From contig JANYAR010000121.1 of NCBI GenBank assembly GCA_025361185.1, forward strand, positions 1 to 57,397: 57,397 nt of DNA, given 5' to 3'. Every line of letters starts with the position of its first letter. Position 1 is the first letter of the stretch. The position numbers were made by a program, and so were the translations under genes. The notes under the pieces are model-generated. The model did not search any database and was not told the origin of the DNA. It saw nothing but the letters and a program-made list of their open reading frames with translations. Source of the stretch: Alphaproteobacteria bacterium (GTDB lineage Bacteria; Pseudomonadota; Alphaproteobacteria; Micropepsales; Micropepsaceae). Of this stretch, positions 38,541 through 46,757 are shown in pieces.

Positions 38541-39474
38541 TGGCAAGCGCATCCAGGATCGCCATGCGAAGGGCCACCCCCATCTCCACCTGTTCGGCGA
38601 TCAGGCTGACTTGGACATCGTCGGCAATGTCGCTGGCGATCTCCACGCCGCGGTTCATTGGGCCCGGATGCATCACCAGCGCGCCGGGCTTGGCATGGGC
38701 AAGCTTTTCACGGTCCAGGCCATAGAAGCGGAAATATTCCCGCGCCGAAGGCACGAAGGCACCCGCCATGCGCTCCAGCTGCAGGCGCAGCATCATCACG
38801 ATGTCGGCGCCCGCCAGTCCCTGTTTCATGTCGGTATAGACTTCCACGCCGAAGCGTTCCGCTTGGGCTGGCAGAAGCGTGCGCGGCGCCACCAGGCGGA
38901 CCCGCGCCCCCATCATCAACAGCAGCCGCAGATTGGAGCGCGCCACGCGGCTATGCAGCACGTCGCCGCAGATCGCCACCACCAGCCCTTCGAAGGAACC
39001 GAGATGGCGGCGAATGGTGAGTGCGTCCAGCAGCGCCTGGGTGGGATGTTCGTGGGCGCCGTCGCCGGCATTGATGACGCTGCAATCGAGTTTGCGCGAC
39101 AGAAGTTCCGCCGCGCCCGCATCCTGATGGCGCACCACCAAGATGTCGGGCCGCATGGCATTGAGAGTGGAGGCGGTGTCGAGCAGGGTCTCGCCCTTGG
39201 AGACCGATGACGTCCTGACCGACATGTTCATCACGTCCGCGCCCAGCCGCTTGCCCGCCAGTTCGAAGGAGGACTGGGTGCGGGTGCTGGATTCGAAGAA
39301 CAGGTTGATCAGGGTGCGGCCCTTGAGCAGGGCGGTCTTCTTGTCGGTGGCGCGGCCCTGAACGACATAGGTCTGCGCCAAGTCGAGCAATGCGGTGATG
39401 TGGAAAGGAGAAAGCCCTTCGATCCCCAGCAGATGCTTGGAGGGCAGGATCGGTGCGGCGTCAGGCGATGTCAT
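38527..39474 (-). CDS. pyrB: aspartate carbamoyltransferase catalytic subunit
   Basis: The first committed step of pyrimidine synthesis. The 315-residue protein has the carbamoyl-phosphate loop [10 protein letters not shown] (61-70), the HPTQALLD motif, and the later family segment [10 protein letters not shown] start at ATG 39474 ([10 protein letters not shown]); the open frame reaches 13 codons further without similarity. It is followed by the pseudo-dihydroorotase partner. Confidence 0.97.
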   Translation of the reverse strand: MTSPDAAPILPSKHLLGIEGLSPFHITALLDLAQTYVVQGRATDKKTALLKGRTLINLFFESSTRTQSSFELAGKRLGADVMNMSVRTSSVSKGETLLDTASTLNAMRPDILVVRHQDAGAAELLSRKLDCSVINAGDGAHEHPTQALLDALTIRRHLGSFEGLVVAICGDVLHSRVARSNLRLLLMMGARVRLVAPRTLLPAQAERFGVEVYTDMKQGLAGADIVMMLRLQLERMAGAFVPSAREYFRFYGLDREKLAHAKPGALVMHPGPMNRGVEIASDIADDVQVSLIAEQVEMGVALRMAILDALARGLA

Positions 39475-39518
39475 TAAAGTGGGCCTTATAGATAGCAAAC
39501 CTGCTCCCGGCAAGGCGG

Positions 39519-39911
39519 TCAGGGGACCGTCTTGTCCACCGTGATCCGTGTGGCATTGTTAATGCAGCCGAAATCCTTAATTCCGGCGATGTTGATCGCG
39601 GGGGGCAGGGGGCAGAGTTCATAGGCGCCGGTGATGCGGGTCTTCATCGAACCGGTCTTGCTCTGCCAGTAAAGCCAGTTCTGCATCACCTTGGGGGCAA
39701 TGTCGGCATTGCTGTCCGGCGGCGCCTTTATGATGATGCGTGTTCCGTCCTCGGCAGTCAGCGTCACCCCCAGGCCTTGTGTGAGACCCAGGCTGCCCTT
39801 GACGGTGGAACAGCGCCCGGTGAGCGCCGGGCTTTTCTTGCAGGTCATCTCCGCCGCCAGCGCGGCGGGCGACACAAGACAAAGAAAAACCGTCAAGACC
39901 CATCTAAGCAC
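39519..39911 (-). CDS. small secreted protein of unknown function
   Basis: A 130-residue protein with a clear signal peptide (hydrophobic 4-19, cleavage after ALAA). Four Cys residues remain in the mature part (TCKK, GRCST, ELCPL, FGCINN), enough for two disulfides in the periplasm. I recognise no domain. The start is GTG 39911, overlapping the MFS stop by 8 bases, so it is probably cotranslated with the transporter gene. Confidence 0.7.
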   Translation of the reverse strand: MLRWVLTVFLCLVSPAALAAEMTCKKSPALTGRCSTVKGSLGLTQGLGVTLTAEDGTRIIIKAPPDSNADIAPKVMQNWLYWQSKTGSMKTRITGAYELCPLPPAINIAGIKDFGCINNATRITVDKTVP

Positions 39912-41172
39912 CGCTCATTTCCTCCAGCGTCTTTCCCGCCGGCTCCGGCAGGAACAGGATGGCGATCATGGCGATTGGAATTGACGCCAGCAACCATTGG
40001 ATCGCAGGCCCGTGTCCGCCTAATTTGTCGTAGAGCACGCCTTCCAGGGCGAGCGCCGCGGCCCCCGCGCCGATTTCTATGGCATAGCGCAACGCGCCGA
40101 CCGTGGCGCGGTAATGGGTGGGCACGATTTCCAGCGCAAACCCCGCGATCATGGTATCGCCGGCGAAAAAGCCGAAGAAGCCAAGCACCCATAGCAGCGG
40201 AACCGCCCAGGGCGGCGCGCCGTGGAAGAACAGGAAGAAACTGACCCCCGCCAGCGCGATCGTGGCGATGGCCAAGGGCCTGCGGCCCAGCCGGTCCGAC
40301 AACCGCCCCGCCGCGATCGTCAATCCCAGCCCGATCAGCCCACCGGGGATCAGGACCAGGCTGACCTGCGCGGGCGAATAGTGATAGACCTCCTGCATAT
40401 ATTTCTGGGCCAGAAAAGTGGCGGGTGAAATGGCGAAGCCAAAAGCCGCCGCCGCAATGATCACGGTCACAACGCGGGCCGGATATTGCCGCGCTATGTC
40501 TTTCAGCAGGTCCAGGATCGCGCTTCTTTTAAGGCCCGCTTCTCCTTGCGCTGCGAAGCGTTTGGTTTCCGGCAGCCGTCGGCGCAGGAAGGCGACAAGG
40601 AATATCGGCAGTGCGCCGATGACGTACAAGGCGCGCCAGCCATGGGGCAGGATATCGACGGCGCCGAACACCGCCGCCGCCACGCCCGCCCCCGTGAAAT
40701 AGAAGGCGATGATTATGGTATTGGCCCAACCCCGCGCCTTGGCGGTGATTTCCTCGGCGACCACCACAAACAACAGCATTTCCTCGGCATAGCCGAAGAC
40801 GCGGGTAAAAAACTGCGCGCCGACGAATTCCGGATAATGGGCGGCGAAGGCGGTTGCCAGGGTGAAAATGCCCTGGCCAAAAATGGTGAAGAGCAGAAGG
40901 CGCCTGCGGCCTACCAGATCCGCACTCGCCGCCAGCAGCAACGCGAAGATCGCGGCGACGCGAAGATAGGCGAGGGTCGGGCCCAATTGATTCTCAGGGA
41001 TTTGCAATGACGCCTGGATCTGCAATGTCGCCAGGCCATAGATGTTCACGTCATAGCCCGCGAACAGGGCGGCGGCGCCCACCAGCAGGAAGATGCGTTC
41101 GGTGCGCAGGTCTATGGCAACGGGCGGGCGGAAGTATTTGAGGAAGCGCGCGGGGTCGGAATCCTGGCTCAT
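39904..41172 (-). CDS. MFS transporter (sugar/metabolite porter type)
   Basis: A 422-residue inner-membrane protein with 12 predicted helices. The family loop between helices 2 and 3 reads [12 protein letters not shown], and the matching loop in the second half reads [14 protein letters not shown]. The substrate is unknown. It overlaps ruvX by 4 bases upstream and the small secreted protein downstream, so these three may form an operon. Confidence 0.9.
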   Translation of the reverse strand: MSQDSDPARFLKYFRPPVAIDLRTERIFLLVGAAALFAGYDVNIYGLATLQIQASLQIPENQLGPTLAYLRVAAIFALLLAASADLVGRRRLLLFTIFGQGIFTLATAFAAHYPEFVGAQFFTRVFGYAEEMLLFVVVAEEITAKARGWANTIIIAFYFTGAGVAAAVFGAVDILPHGWRALYVIGALPIFLVAFLRRRLPETKRFAAQGEAGLKRSAILDLLKDIARQYPARVVTVIIAAAAFGFAISPATFLAQKYMQEVYHYSPAQVSLVLIPGGLIGLGLTIAAGRLSDRLGRRPLAIATIALAGVSFFLFFHGAPPWAVPLLWVLGFFGFFAGDTMIAGFALEIVPTHYRATVGALRYAIEIGAGAAALALEGVLYDKLGGHGPAIQWLLASIPIAMIAILFLPEPAGKTLEEMSGA

Positions 41173-41630
41173 CGCAAATTCCGCAGCCGGTCCAGCGCGC
41201 CCTGCAAAATGTAGGCGGCCGCCATCTTGTCCACCACCTCCTCGCGGCGGCGGCGCGAGGTGTCGGCGTCCAGCAGGGTACGGGTCACCGCACTGGTGGA
41301 AAGCCGCTCGTCCTGGAGTACCAGCGGCAGCGGGCTGTGGTTCGCCCAGTTGCGGCCAAAGGCCCGGGCGGACTGGGCGCTGGGGCCGTCGGAGCCGTCC
41401 ATGTTCAGGGGCAGGCCGACCACCAGCCCGCCCACCCCTTGCACACTTATTATAATGTCCAGCTGGGCGGCATCGGCGGCGAATTTGCCCCGTTTCAGGG
41501 TCTGCATCGGGGTGGCGATGGAGAGTAGGGTGTCGGAGAGGGCCAGCCCGATGGTCTTTTCGCCCAAATCCAGCCCCAGCAGCCGCAATCTTGGGGCCAG
41601 TTTGAGGTCTTCCAGTGCCACAACCGCCAC
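41169..41630 (-). CDS. ruvX: Holliday junction resolvase-like protein RuvX (YqgF)
   Basis: An RNase H-fold nuclease implicated in 16S rRNA 3' processing and possibly in Holliday junction resolution. The 153-residue protein has the catalytic [15 protein letters not shown] (Asp21), the middle Glu in QDERLSTSA, and a C-terminal Asp in [11 protein letters not shown]. The ORF is open far upstream into gatC, but the family begins near GTG 41630 with GGGAAG before it. GTG 41621 is the alternative start. Confidence 0.88.
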   Translation of the reverse strand: MAVVALEDLKLAPRLRLLGLDLGEKTIGLALSDTLLSIATPMQTLKRGKFAADAAQLDIIISVQGVGGLVVGLPLNMDGSDGPSAQSARAFGRNWANHSPLPLVLQDERLSTSAVTRTLLDADTSRRRREEVVDKMAAAYILQGALDRLRNLR

Positions 41631-41717
41631 CGGCCGCTTCCCTTTTTGTCCGTTTTGCTTGCCTCCGGACCCCCCGGTTGCTAGCAAGCTAGCATCCTCT
41701 AACACAGCAGGAAATTC

Positions 41718-42005
41718 ATGTCCGTCGATAAGGACACCGTGCGCCGCATCGCCAAACTGGCCCGTCTGGCCGTGCCGGAAAGCCGGCTGGAGCCCATGGC
41801 CGGGGAATTGAACGGAATCTTCCAGTGGGTCGAGATGCTGGCAGAGGTGAATGTCGAAGGCGTGCCGGCCATGACCAGCGTGGTGGCCCAGAAGCTGAAA
41901 TGGCGCCAGGACAAGGTGAGCGATGGCGGTCAGGCCGATGACCTGATGGTCAACGCGCCCGATGCCGAGGATCATTTCTTCGTGGTGCCCAAGGTGGTTG
42001 AGTGA
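41718..42005 (+). CDS. gatC: Asp-tRNA(Asn)/Glu-tRNA(Gln) amidotransferase subunit C
   Basis: The small subunit that stabilises the GatAB complex. The 95-residue protein starts [17 protein letters not shown] and has the C-terminal pattern [22 protein letters not shown], both diagnostic. It is the first gene of gatCAB, and its TGA overlaps the gatA start. Confidence 0.96.
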   Translation: MSVDKDTVRRIAKLARLAVPESRLEPMAGELNGIFQWVEMLAEVNVEGVPAMTSVVAQKLKWRQDKVSDGGQADDLMVNAPDAEDHFFVVPKVVE

Positions 42006-43498
42006 TGCCCCGCCCTTCATCTGATTTGACCACCATGACCTTGGCCGAGGCGCGCGACGCCATCGCGGCCAAAAAACTTTCCTCCCGCGAACTGACGGCG
42101 GCCTTTGTAACGGCTATTGAAAAGGCGCGCCCCTTGAACGCCTTCATCACCGAGGCGGGCGAAAAGGCGCTGGCGATGGCCGACGCATCCGACAAGCGCA
42201 TCGCGGCAGGCCAGGCGCGCGCGCTGGAAGGCTTGCCGCTGGCGATCAAGGACCTGTTCTGCACCAAGGGCACCCGCACCACGGCGGCGTCCAAAATTCT
42301 CGGCAACTTCGTGCCGCCCTATGAATCCACCGTGACCCAGAATCTGTGGGATGCGGGCGCGGTGATGCTGGGCAAGACCAACCTGGACGAATTCGCCATG
42401 GGCTCGTCCAACGAGACATCCGCCTTCGGCCCCGTCTTCAATCCCTGGCGGGCGAAGAATTCCAACGCCAATCTGGTGCCGGGCGGCTCGTCCGGCGGTT
42501 CGTCAGCGGCGGTCGCCGCCGATCTGTGCCTGGCTGCTACCGGCACCGATACCGGCGGTTCCATCCGCCAGCCCGCGGCCGTCACCGGGCGGGTGGGTCT
42601 GAAGCCGACCTATGGCCGCTGCTCGCGGTTCGGCATTGTCGCCTTCGCCTCCTCGCTGGATCAGGCCGGGCCCATGACCAAGACGGTGCGGGACGCCGCC
42701 ATCATGCTGAAAACCATGGCCAGTGTGGATGCCAAAGACTCCACCAGCATGGATGTGGCCGTGCCCGATTATGAAAAGCTGCTGGAGGGCGGCATCAAGG
42801 GCCTGCGCGTGGGCATTCCCAAGGAATACCGCATCGACGGCGCCCCGGCCGAGATCGACGCGCTCTGGTCCAAGGGTGCGGACTGGCTGAAGGCGCAGGG
42901 CGCCGAGATCATCGAGGTCTCGCTGCCGCATACGAAATACGCGCTGCCCACTTATTATATCGTGGCGCCGGCGGAGGCCTCCTCCAACCTGGCGCGCTAC
43001 GACGGCGTCAAGTTCGGCTACCGCGCCAAGGGCGCCCGCGACATCACCGACCTTTATGAGAAAAGCCGGGGCGAGGGTTTTGGCGCCGAAGTGCAACGCC
43101 GCATCCTGATCGGCACCTATGTTCTGTCGGCGGGCTATTACGACGCCTATTATTCCCGGGCCCAGAAACTGCGCACCCTGATCAAGCGCGATTTCGAGCA
43201 GGCGTTCGAAAAATGCGATGTGCTGCTCACCCCGACCACGCCGGGACCGGCTTTCGAGGTCGGCGCCAAGACCAGCGACCCGCTGGAGATGTATCTGCAG
43301 GACGTTTTCACCGTGACGGTGAATCTGGCGGGCCTGCCCGGCATCTCGGTGCCGGCCGGCCTGACCGAGAGCGGCCTGCCGCTGGGCCTGCAGCTGATCG
43401 GCAAGGCGTTCGACGAAGCGACCTTGCTGCGTGCCGCCTTGGGAATCGAAACGGCCGCGGATTTCAGGCACAGCCCGGCCAAATGGTGGTCCGTATGA
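42005..43498 (+). CDS. gatA: Asp-tRNA(Asn)/Glu-tRNA(Gln) amidotransferase subunit A
   Basis: The glutaminase subunit, which supplies ammonia for amidation of mischarged tRNA. The 497-residue protein has the amidase signature with the Ser/cis-Ser/Lys triad: Lys in AIKDLFC, and [14 protein letters not shown] for the serines. ATG 42005 shares its A with the gatC stop; GTG 42002 and the ATG of [10 protein letters not shown] are alternatives. It overlaps gatB by 4 bases. Confidence 0.96.
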   Translation: MPRPSSDLTTMTLAEARDAIAAKKLSSRELTAAFVTAIEKARPLNAFITEAGEKALAMADASDKRIAAGQARALEGLPLAIKDLFCTKGTRTTAASKILGNFVPPYESTVTQNLWDAGAVMLGKTNLDEFAMGSSNETSAFGPVFNPWRAKNSNANLVPGGSSGGSSAAVAADLCLAATGTDTGGSIRQPAAVTGRVGLKPTYGRCSRFGIVAFASSLDQAGPMTKTVRDAAIMLKTMASVDAKDSTSMDVAVPDYEKLLEGGIKGLRVGIPKEYRIDGAPAEIDALWSKGADWLKAQGAEIIEVSLPHTKYALPTYYIVAPAEASSNLARYDGVKFGYRAKGARDITDLYEKSRGEGFGAEVQRRILIGTYVLSAGYYDAYYSRAQKLRTLIKRDFEQAFEKCDVLLTPTTPGPAFEVGAKTSDPLEMYLQDVFTVTVNLAGLPGISVPAGLTESGLPLGLQLIGKAFDEATLLRAALGIETAADFRHSPAKWWSV

Positions 43499-45000
43499 CA
43501 CAAGTGAAAGACAAGCTGCTCAAGGGCAACACCGGCAATTGGGAAATCGTCATCGGCATGGAGGTCCACGCCCAGGTCCTGTCGAATTCCAAGCTGTTTT
43601 CCGGCGCTTCCACCCAGTTCGGAGCCGAACCCAACAGCCAGGTTTCCTTCATCGATGCGGGCTTTCCCGGCATGCTGCCGGTGATCAACGAAAAATGCGT
43701 CGAACAGGCGGTGCGCACCGGGCTGGGGCTGAAGGCCAAGATCAATCTGCGCTCGCTGTTCGACCGCAAGAATTATTTCTATCCCGACCTGCCCCAGGGC
43801 TATCAGATCAGCCAGTACAAGGACCCCATCGTGGGCGAGGGCGAGGTCTTGATCGACCTGAAAGACGGGGAAAGCATCAAGGTGGGCATCGAGCGGCTGC
43901 ATCTGGAACAGGATGCGGGCAAGAGCCTGCACGACCAGCATCCCGACAACAGCTTTGTGGACCTGAACCGCTCGGGCATCGCCCTGATGGAGATCGTGAC
44001 CAAGCCGCATATGCGCACCAGCGAGGAGGCGGCGGCGTTCCTCAAGAAGCTGCGCGCCATCGTGCGCTATCTGGGCACCTGCGACGGCAATATGGACGAA
44101 GGCTCGATGCGGGCGGACGTCAATGTGTCGGTGTGCCGGGTGGGCGGCTATGACAAGTTCCGCGCCGATGGCAGCTTCAAGAATCTGGGAACCCGCTGCG
44201 AGATCAAGAACGTCAATTCCATGCGCTTCGTCGCCCAGGCGGTGGAATATGAAGCCCGCCGCCAGATCGAGGTGATCGAGGGCGGCGGCACCATCCGCCA
44301 GGAAACCCGGCTTTATGACAGCAAGGCGGGTGAAACCCGCTCCATGCGCTCCAAGGAAGAGGCGCATGACTACCGTTATTTCCCCGATCCCGACCTTTTG
44401 CCGTTGGAATTTGGCGCCGATTGGGTCGAAAGCATCAAAAAGACCCTGCCGGAGCTCCCCGACGAGAAGAAAGCGCGCTTCATGGCTGGGGGTCTGTCTG
44501 CCTATGACGCCAGCGTGCTGGTGGCGGAACGGGAATTGGCGGATTTTTACGAGGAATTGGCGCGAGGCGTGGACGCCAAGGCGGCCGCCAACTGGCTGAA
44601 CAACGAAATCCTGGGCCGACTCAATCGTGACGGCCTGTCGATCACCGATGTGCCGGTGAGTGCGGCGGCGAACAACGCCATCATCCAGATGATTTTGGAC
44701 AAGACCATCTCCGGCAAGATCGCCAAGGACCTGCTCGACATCGTCTGGACCGAGGGCGGCGATCCGCGGGCCGTGGTCCAGGCGCGTGGGCTCACGCAGG
44801 TGACCGACACCGGCGCCATCGATGCCGCCATCGAGGCGGTGATCGCCGCCAACCCCGACAAGGTGGAAGAGGTGAAGGCCAAGCCGAAGCTCGCCGCCTG
44901 GTTCGTCGGCCAGGTGATGAAACAGACGGGGGGCAAGGCCAATCCTGCCGCCGTCAACGCCGCCCTCAAGACCCGACTCAATCTGCCCGACGAGGGGTGA
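43495..45000 (+). CDS. gatB: Asp-tRNA(Asn)/Glu-tRNA(Gln) amidotransferase subunit B
   Basis: The kinase and tRNA-binding subunit of GatCAB. The 501-residue protein has [21 protein letters not shown] at the N-terminus, the family [11 protein letters not shown] and [13 protein letters not shown] segments, and a C-terminal YqeY-like tail domain. ATG 43495 overlaps the gatA stop; ATG 43483 is also in frame. The operon implies that Gln-tRNA and/or Asn-tRNA is made by the indirect route. Confidence 0.96.
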   Translation: MTQVKDKLLKGNTGNWEIVIGMEVHAQVLSNSKLFSGASTQFGAEPNSQVSFIDAGFPGMLPVINEKCVEQAVRTGLGLKAKINLRSLFDRKNYFYPDLPQGYQISQYKDPIVGEGEVLIDLKDGESIKVGIERLHLEQDAGKSLHDQHPDNSFVDLNRSGIALMEIVTKPHMRTSEEAAAFLKKLRAIVRYLGTCDGNMDEGSMRADVNVSVCRVGGYDKFRADGSFKNLGTRCEIKNVNSMRFVAQAVEYEARRQIEVIEGGGTIRQETRLYDSKAGETRSMRSKEEAHDYRYFPDPDLLPLEFGADWVESIKKTLPELPDEKKARFMAGGLSAYDASVLVAERELADFYEELARGVDAKAAANWLNNEILGRLNRDGLSITDVPVSAAANNAIIQMILDKTISGKIAKDLLDIVWTEGGDPRAVVQARGLTQVTDTGAIDAAIEAVIAANPDKVEEVKAKPKLAAWFVGQVMKQTGGKANPAAVNAALKTRLNLPDEG

Positions 45001-45054
45001 TTCGCTCAAAATGCGCAATTTGCGGATTGGCCCCGCATTTTTCGCTTTTTTTAG

Positions 45055-45066
45055 TCCGTATACGGA
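45055..45066. promoter_or_regulatory. palindrome TCCGTATACGGA
   Basis: A perfect 12-bp palindrome in the AT-rich stretch between gatB and the microprotein gene. Its 10-bp core also occurs at 14477. ATTTTTCGCTTTT precedes it at 45037-45049. Confidence 0.45.
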
Positions 45067-45080
45067 ATGTCAAATATAAA

Positions 45081-45095
45081 CCATATGAAATATGG
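45081..45095. promoter_or_regulatory. short dyad
   Basis: Arms CCATAT and ATATGG around GAA, 15 bp after the TCCGTATACGGA palindrome. A possible protein-binding site; short enough to be chance. Confidence 0.3.
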
Positions 45096-45144
45096 TCTTT
45101 CTGCATTTCTCGATTTTGCCCACTTTTCAAAACCCCCGGTGGAG

Positions 45145-45162
45145 TTGCATTTCAAAATGCAA
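45145..45162. promoter_or_regulatory. perfect dyad
   Basis: Arms TTGCATTT and AAATGCAA around CA, 75 bp before the microprotein start. It could be an operator or an mRNA hairpin. Confidence 0.4.
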
Positions 45163-45236
45163 GTAATTCATATTGATGACGTTTTGGGGGGCGGCGTAAG
45201 TCGTTCAGACCCGAACAAACGATAGAGGAGTTGAAC

Positions 45237-45308
45237 ATGGCTGCGAAGAAAAAGGCCAAGAAGGCCAAGAAGGCGACTAAGAAGAAGGCCGCCAAGAAGA
45301 AGAAGTAA
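45237..45308 (+). CDS. 23-residue Lys/Ala microprotein (histone H1-tail-like)
   Basis: The peptide begins MAAKKKAKKAKKATKKK and ends AAKKKK: 14 Lys and 7 Ala of 23 residues, with only Met and Thr besides. A good AGAGGAG ribosome-binding site precedes the ATG, and a strong terminator lies 75 bp after the stop. Such a composition resembles H1-like nucleoid proteins and the tail of TopA in this window, so DNA or RNA binding is a reasonable guess. It is too short for domain tests. The upstream 236 bp are AT-rich with three dyads. Confidence 0.65.
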   Translation: MAAKKKAKKAKKATKKKAAKKKK

Positions 45309-45380
45309 TTGACCTCGGTCATTTAGTTTCTTCACGGTTACCCCTGAACATTCACTCAGGACGTACCCGATGAATAAGGC

Positions 45381-45422
45381 AAAGGCCGCGGCCCCTTAGG
45401 GGTGCCGCGGCCAAGCTTTTTT
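45381..45422 (+). terminator. rho-independent terminator
   Basis: Arms GGCCGCGGC (45384-45392) and GCCGCGGCC (45404-45412) with an inner CCC/GGG pairing, then AAGC and TTTTTT. It ends the microprotein transcript. Confidence 0.85.
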
Positions 45423-45427
45423 GTAGC

Positions 45428-45520
45428 TGAGGCGCGACCGGCGGCGCCTAGCGGCGCGGTCAAAACGATCCAGCGGACCGTTTTGAGCGCCGAACGCTCC
45501 GAGCCAAAGCGAGGCGCAGG
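45428..45520 (+). repeat. intergenic palindromic repeat, copy C
   Basis: It starts TGAGGCGCGACC, then has arms CAAAACGATCC and GGACCGTTTTG (10 of 11 pairs) around AGC. GAGCGCCGAACGCTCCGAG and CAAAGCGAGG follow. It lies between the terminator at 45381 and the GST gene. Confidence 0.6.
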
Positions 45521-45582
45521 GGGCTTGCTGATACGCCGGCTATCCCCCATCTGCTCTCCAGCGCTGCTGAGAGAAATGGAAC

Positions 45583-46332
45583 ATGGCGAAGAAATCCACG
45601 AAACGGCCTTTAAAAAAGGCCCCGGCCCCGGCCCGCAAGGCTCAGAAACCTCCCAAGCCCATCACGCTTTATTACTGGTCCACCCCCAACGGCCATAAGA
45701 TCAGCATCATGCTGGAAGAGCTGGGGGTTCCCTATGAGGTCCGCCCGGTCAACATCAACAAGGGCGAGCAGTTCGCCCCGGCCTTCCTCGAAATCTCCCC
45801 CAACAACCGTATTCCGGCAATCACCGATCCCGACGGACCGGGGGGCAGGCCCATTTCCGTCTTCGAATCCGGGGCGATCCTCCAATATCTGGGCCGCAAA
45901 TATGGCCGCTTCTATCCGCAAGGTGAACGTGCCCGCGTCCAGGTGGAGGAATGGCTGTTCTGGCAGATGGGCGGGCTGGGGCCGATGGTCGGCCAGGCCA
46001 ATCATTTCGTCCATTATGCCTCCGAGGATCTGGCTTATGCCAAACAGCGCTACCGTGACGAGGTCCACCGCCTGTTCGGGGTGATGAATACCCGTTTGGC
46101 CACGCGCAAATTCCTGGCCGGCGCCTATTCGATTGCGGACATAGCGTGCTGGAGCTGGGTGCTGTCGGGCTCCAAGCATGCGCGGCTGGATGAATTTGTG
46201 CATCTGAAGGCATGGCGTGACCGGGTGGGCGCGCGCGGTGCGGTGCAACGCGGCAAGGCGCTGGCGGCACAAATGCGCAAGCCGCTGACCGAAGAAGACA
46301 AAAAGATCCTCTTCGGCCAGCGCGCCCGATAG
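45583..46332 (+). CDS. glutathione S-transferase family protein (YghU/YfcG-like) with basic N-terminal extension
   Basis: A 249-residue protein. Residues 1-26 are Lys/Pro/Ala-rich with no signal-peptide character. The thioredoxin fold starts at residue 27 (ITLYYWSTPNGHKISIMLEEL), then SPNNRIPAITD and the ESGAILQYL glutathione-site segment. The all-helical C-domain follows from about 120. Relatives (Nu-class GST, YghU, YfcG) have disulfide-bond reductase activity toward glutathione adducts. The basic tail is unusual. Confidence 0.85.
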   Translation: MAKKSTKRPLKKAPAPARKAQKPPKPITLYYWSTPNGHKISIMLEELGVPYEVRPVNINKGEQFAPAFLEISPNNRIPAITDPDGPGGRPISVFESGAILQYLGRKYGRFYPQGERARVQVEEWLFWQMGGLGPMVGQANHFVHYASEDLAYAKQRYRDEVHRLFGVMNTRLATRKFLAGAYSIADIACWSWVLSGSKHARLDEFVHLKAWRDRVGARGAVQRGKALAAQMRKPLTEEDKKILFGQRAR

Positions 46333-46478
46333 CGCATCGGCTCTATTAGTAACTTCTTCATCGTCCTTAATATGTATTAGTACTTAGGGCTAATTCGCGT
46401 TTACCGCGTCTTAGTTTCTCAAGCGCCACCATCTCTTCGCGCGGAAGCTGTCAAGCTCATACGCGCCAAGGGAGATGT

Positions 46479-46757
46479 GTGGTGGCGTGCATCGATATTG
46501 ATTCACTCGCGCAATATGAACGCGATGCCAAGGACGGGCGCGCGGACGCGCTCTACAATCTTGGTCTGGCCTATTCGACAGGTCAGGGCGTTGGTGTTGA
46601 CATGGTGGCGGCCCACAAATGGTTCAATCTGGCGGCGCTGCGTGGCGTGGATGCCGCCAAGAGCTGGCGCAATCAGCTGGCCAGCGAAATGAGCTCCGGC
46701 CAGATCGCGGAAGCGCAAAAGCTGGCGCGCGAATGGCTCAACATCTTTAGACGCTAG
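46479..46757 (+). CDS. small Sel1-repeat protein
   Basis: A 92-residue protein with one Sel1-like repeat unit and part of a second (ADALYNLGLAYSTGQGVGVDMVAAHKWFNLAALRG, about residues 22-56). Such repeats mediate protein contacts. It starts GTG 46479 with AAGGGAG before it. No signal peptide, so it should be cytoplasmic. Convergent with the lytic transglycosylase, with 4 bases of overlap. Confidence 0.8.
   Translation: MVACIDIDSLAQYERDAKDGRADALYNLGLAYSTGQGVGVDMVAAHKWFNLAALRGVDAAKSWRNQLASEMSSGQIAEAQKLAREWLNIFRR

Noticed and set aside
37153-39210. A 685-codon plus-strand frame opposite pyrC and pyrB
   Set aside because: Antisense shadow rich in Gly, His and Gln; both opposite-strand genes are well supported.
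43150-45018. A 622-codon minus-strand frame over gatB
   Set aside because: Shadow of gatA/gatB; no signal, domain or ribosome-binding site supports it.
46344-46382. Direct repeat TATTAGTA twice upstream of the Sel1 gene
   Set aside because: Eight bases occurring twice in AT-rich spacer DNA is too little to support a regulatory claim.
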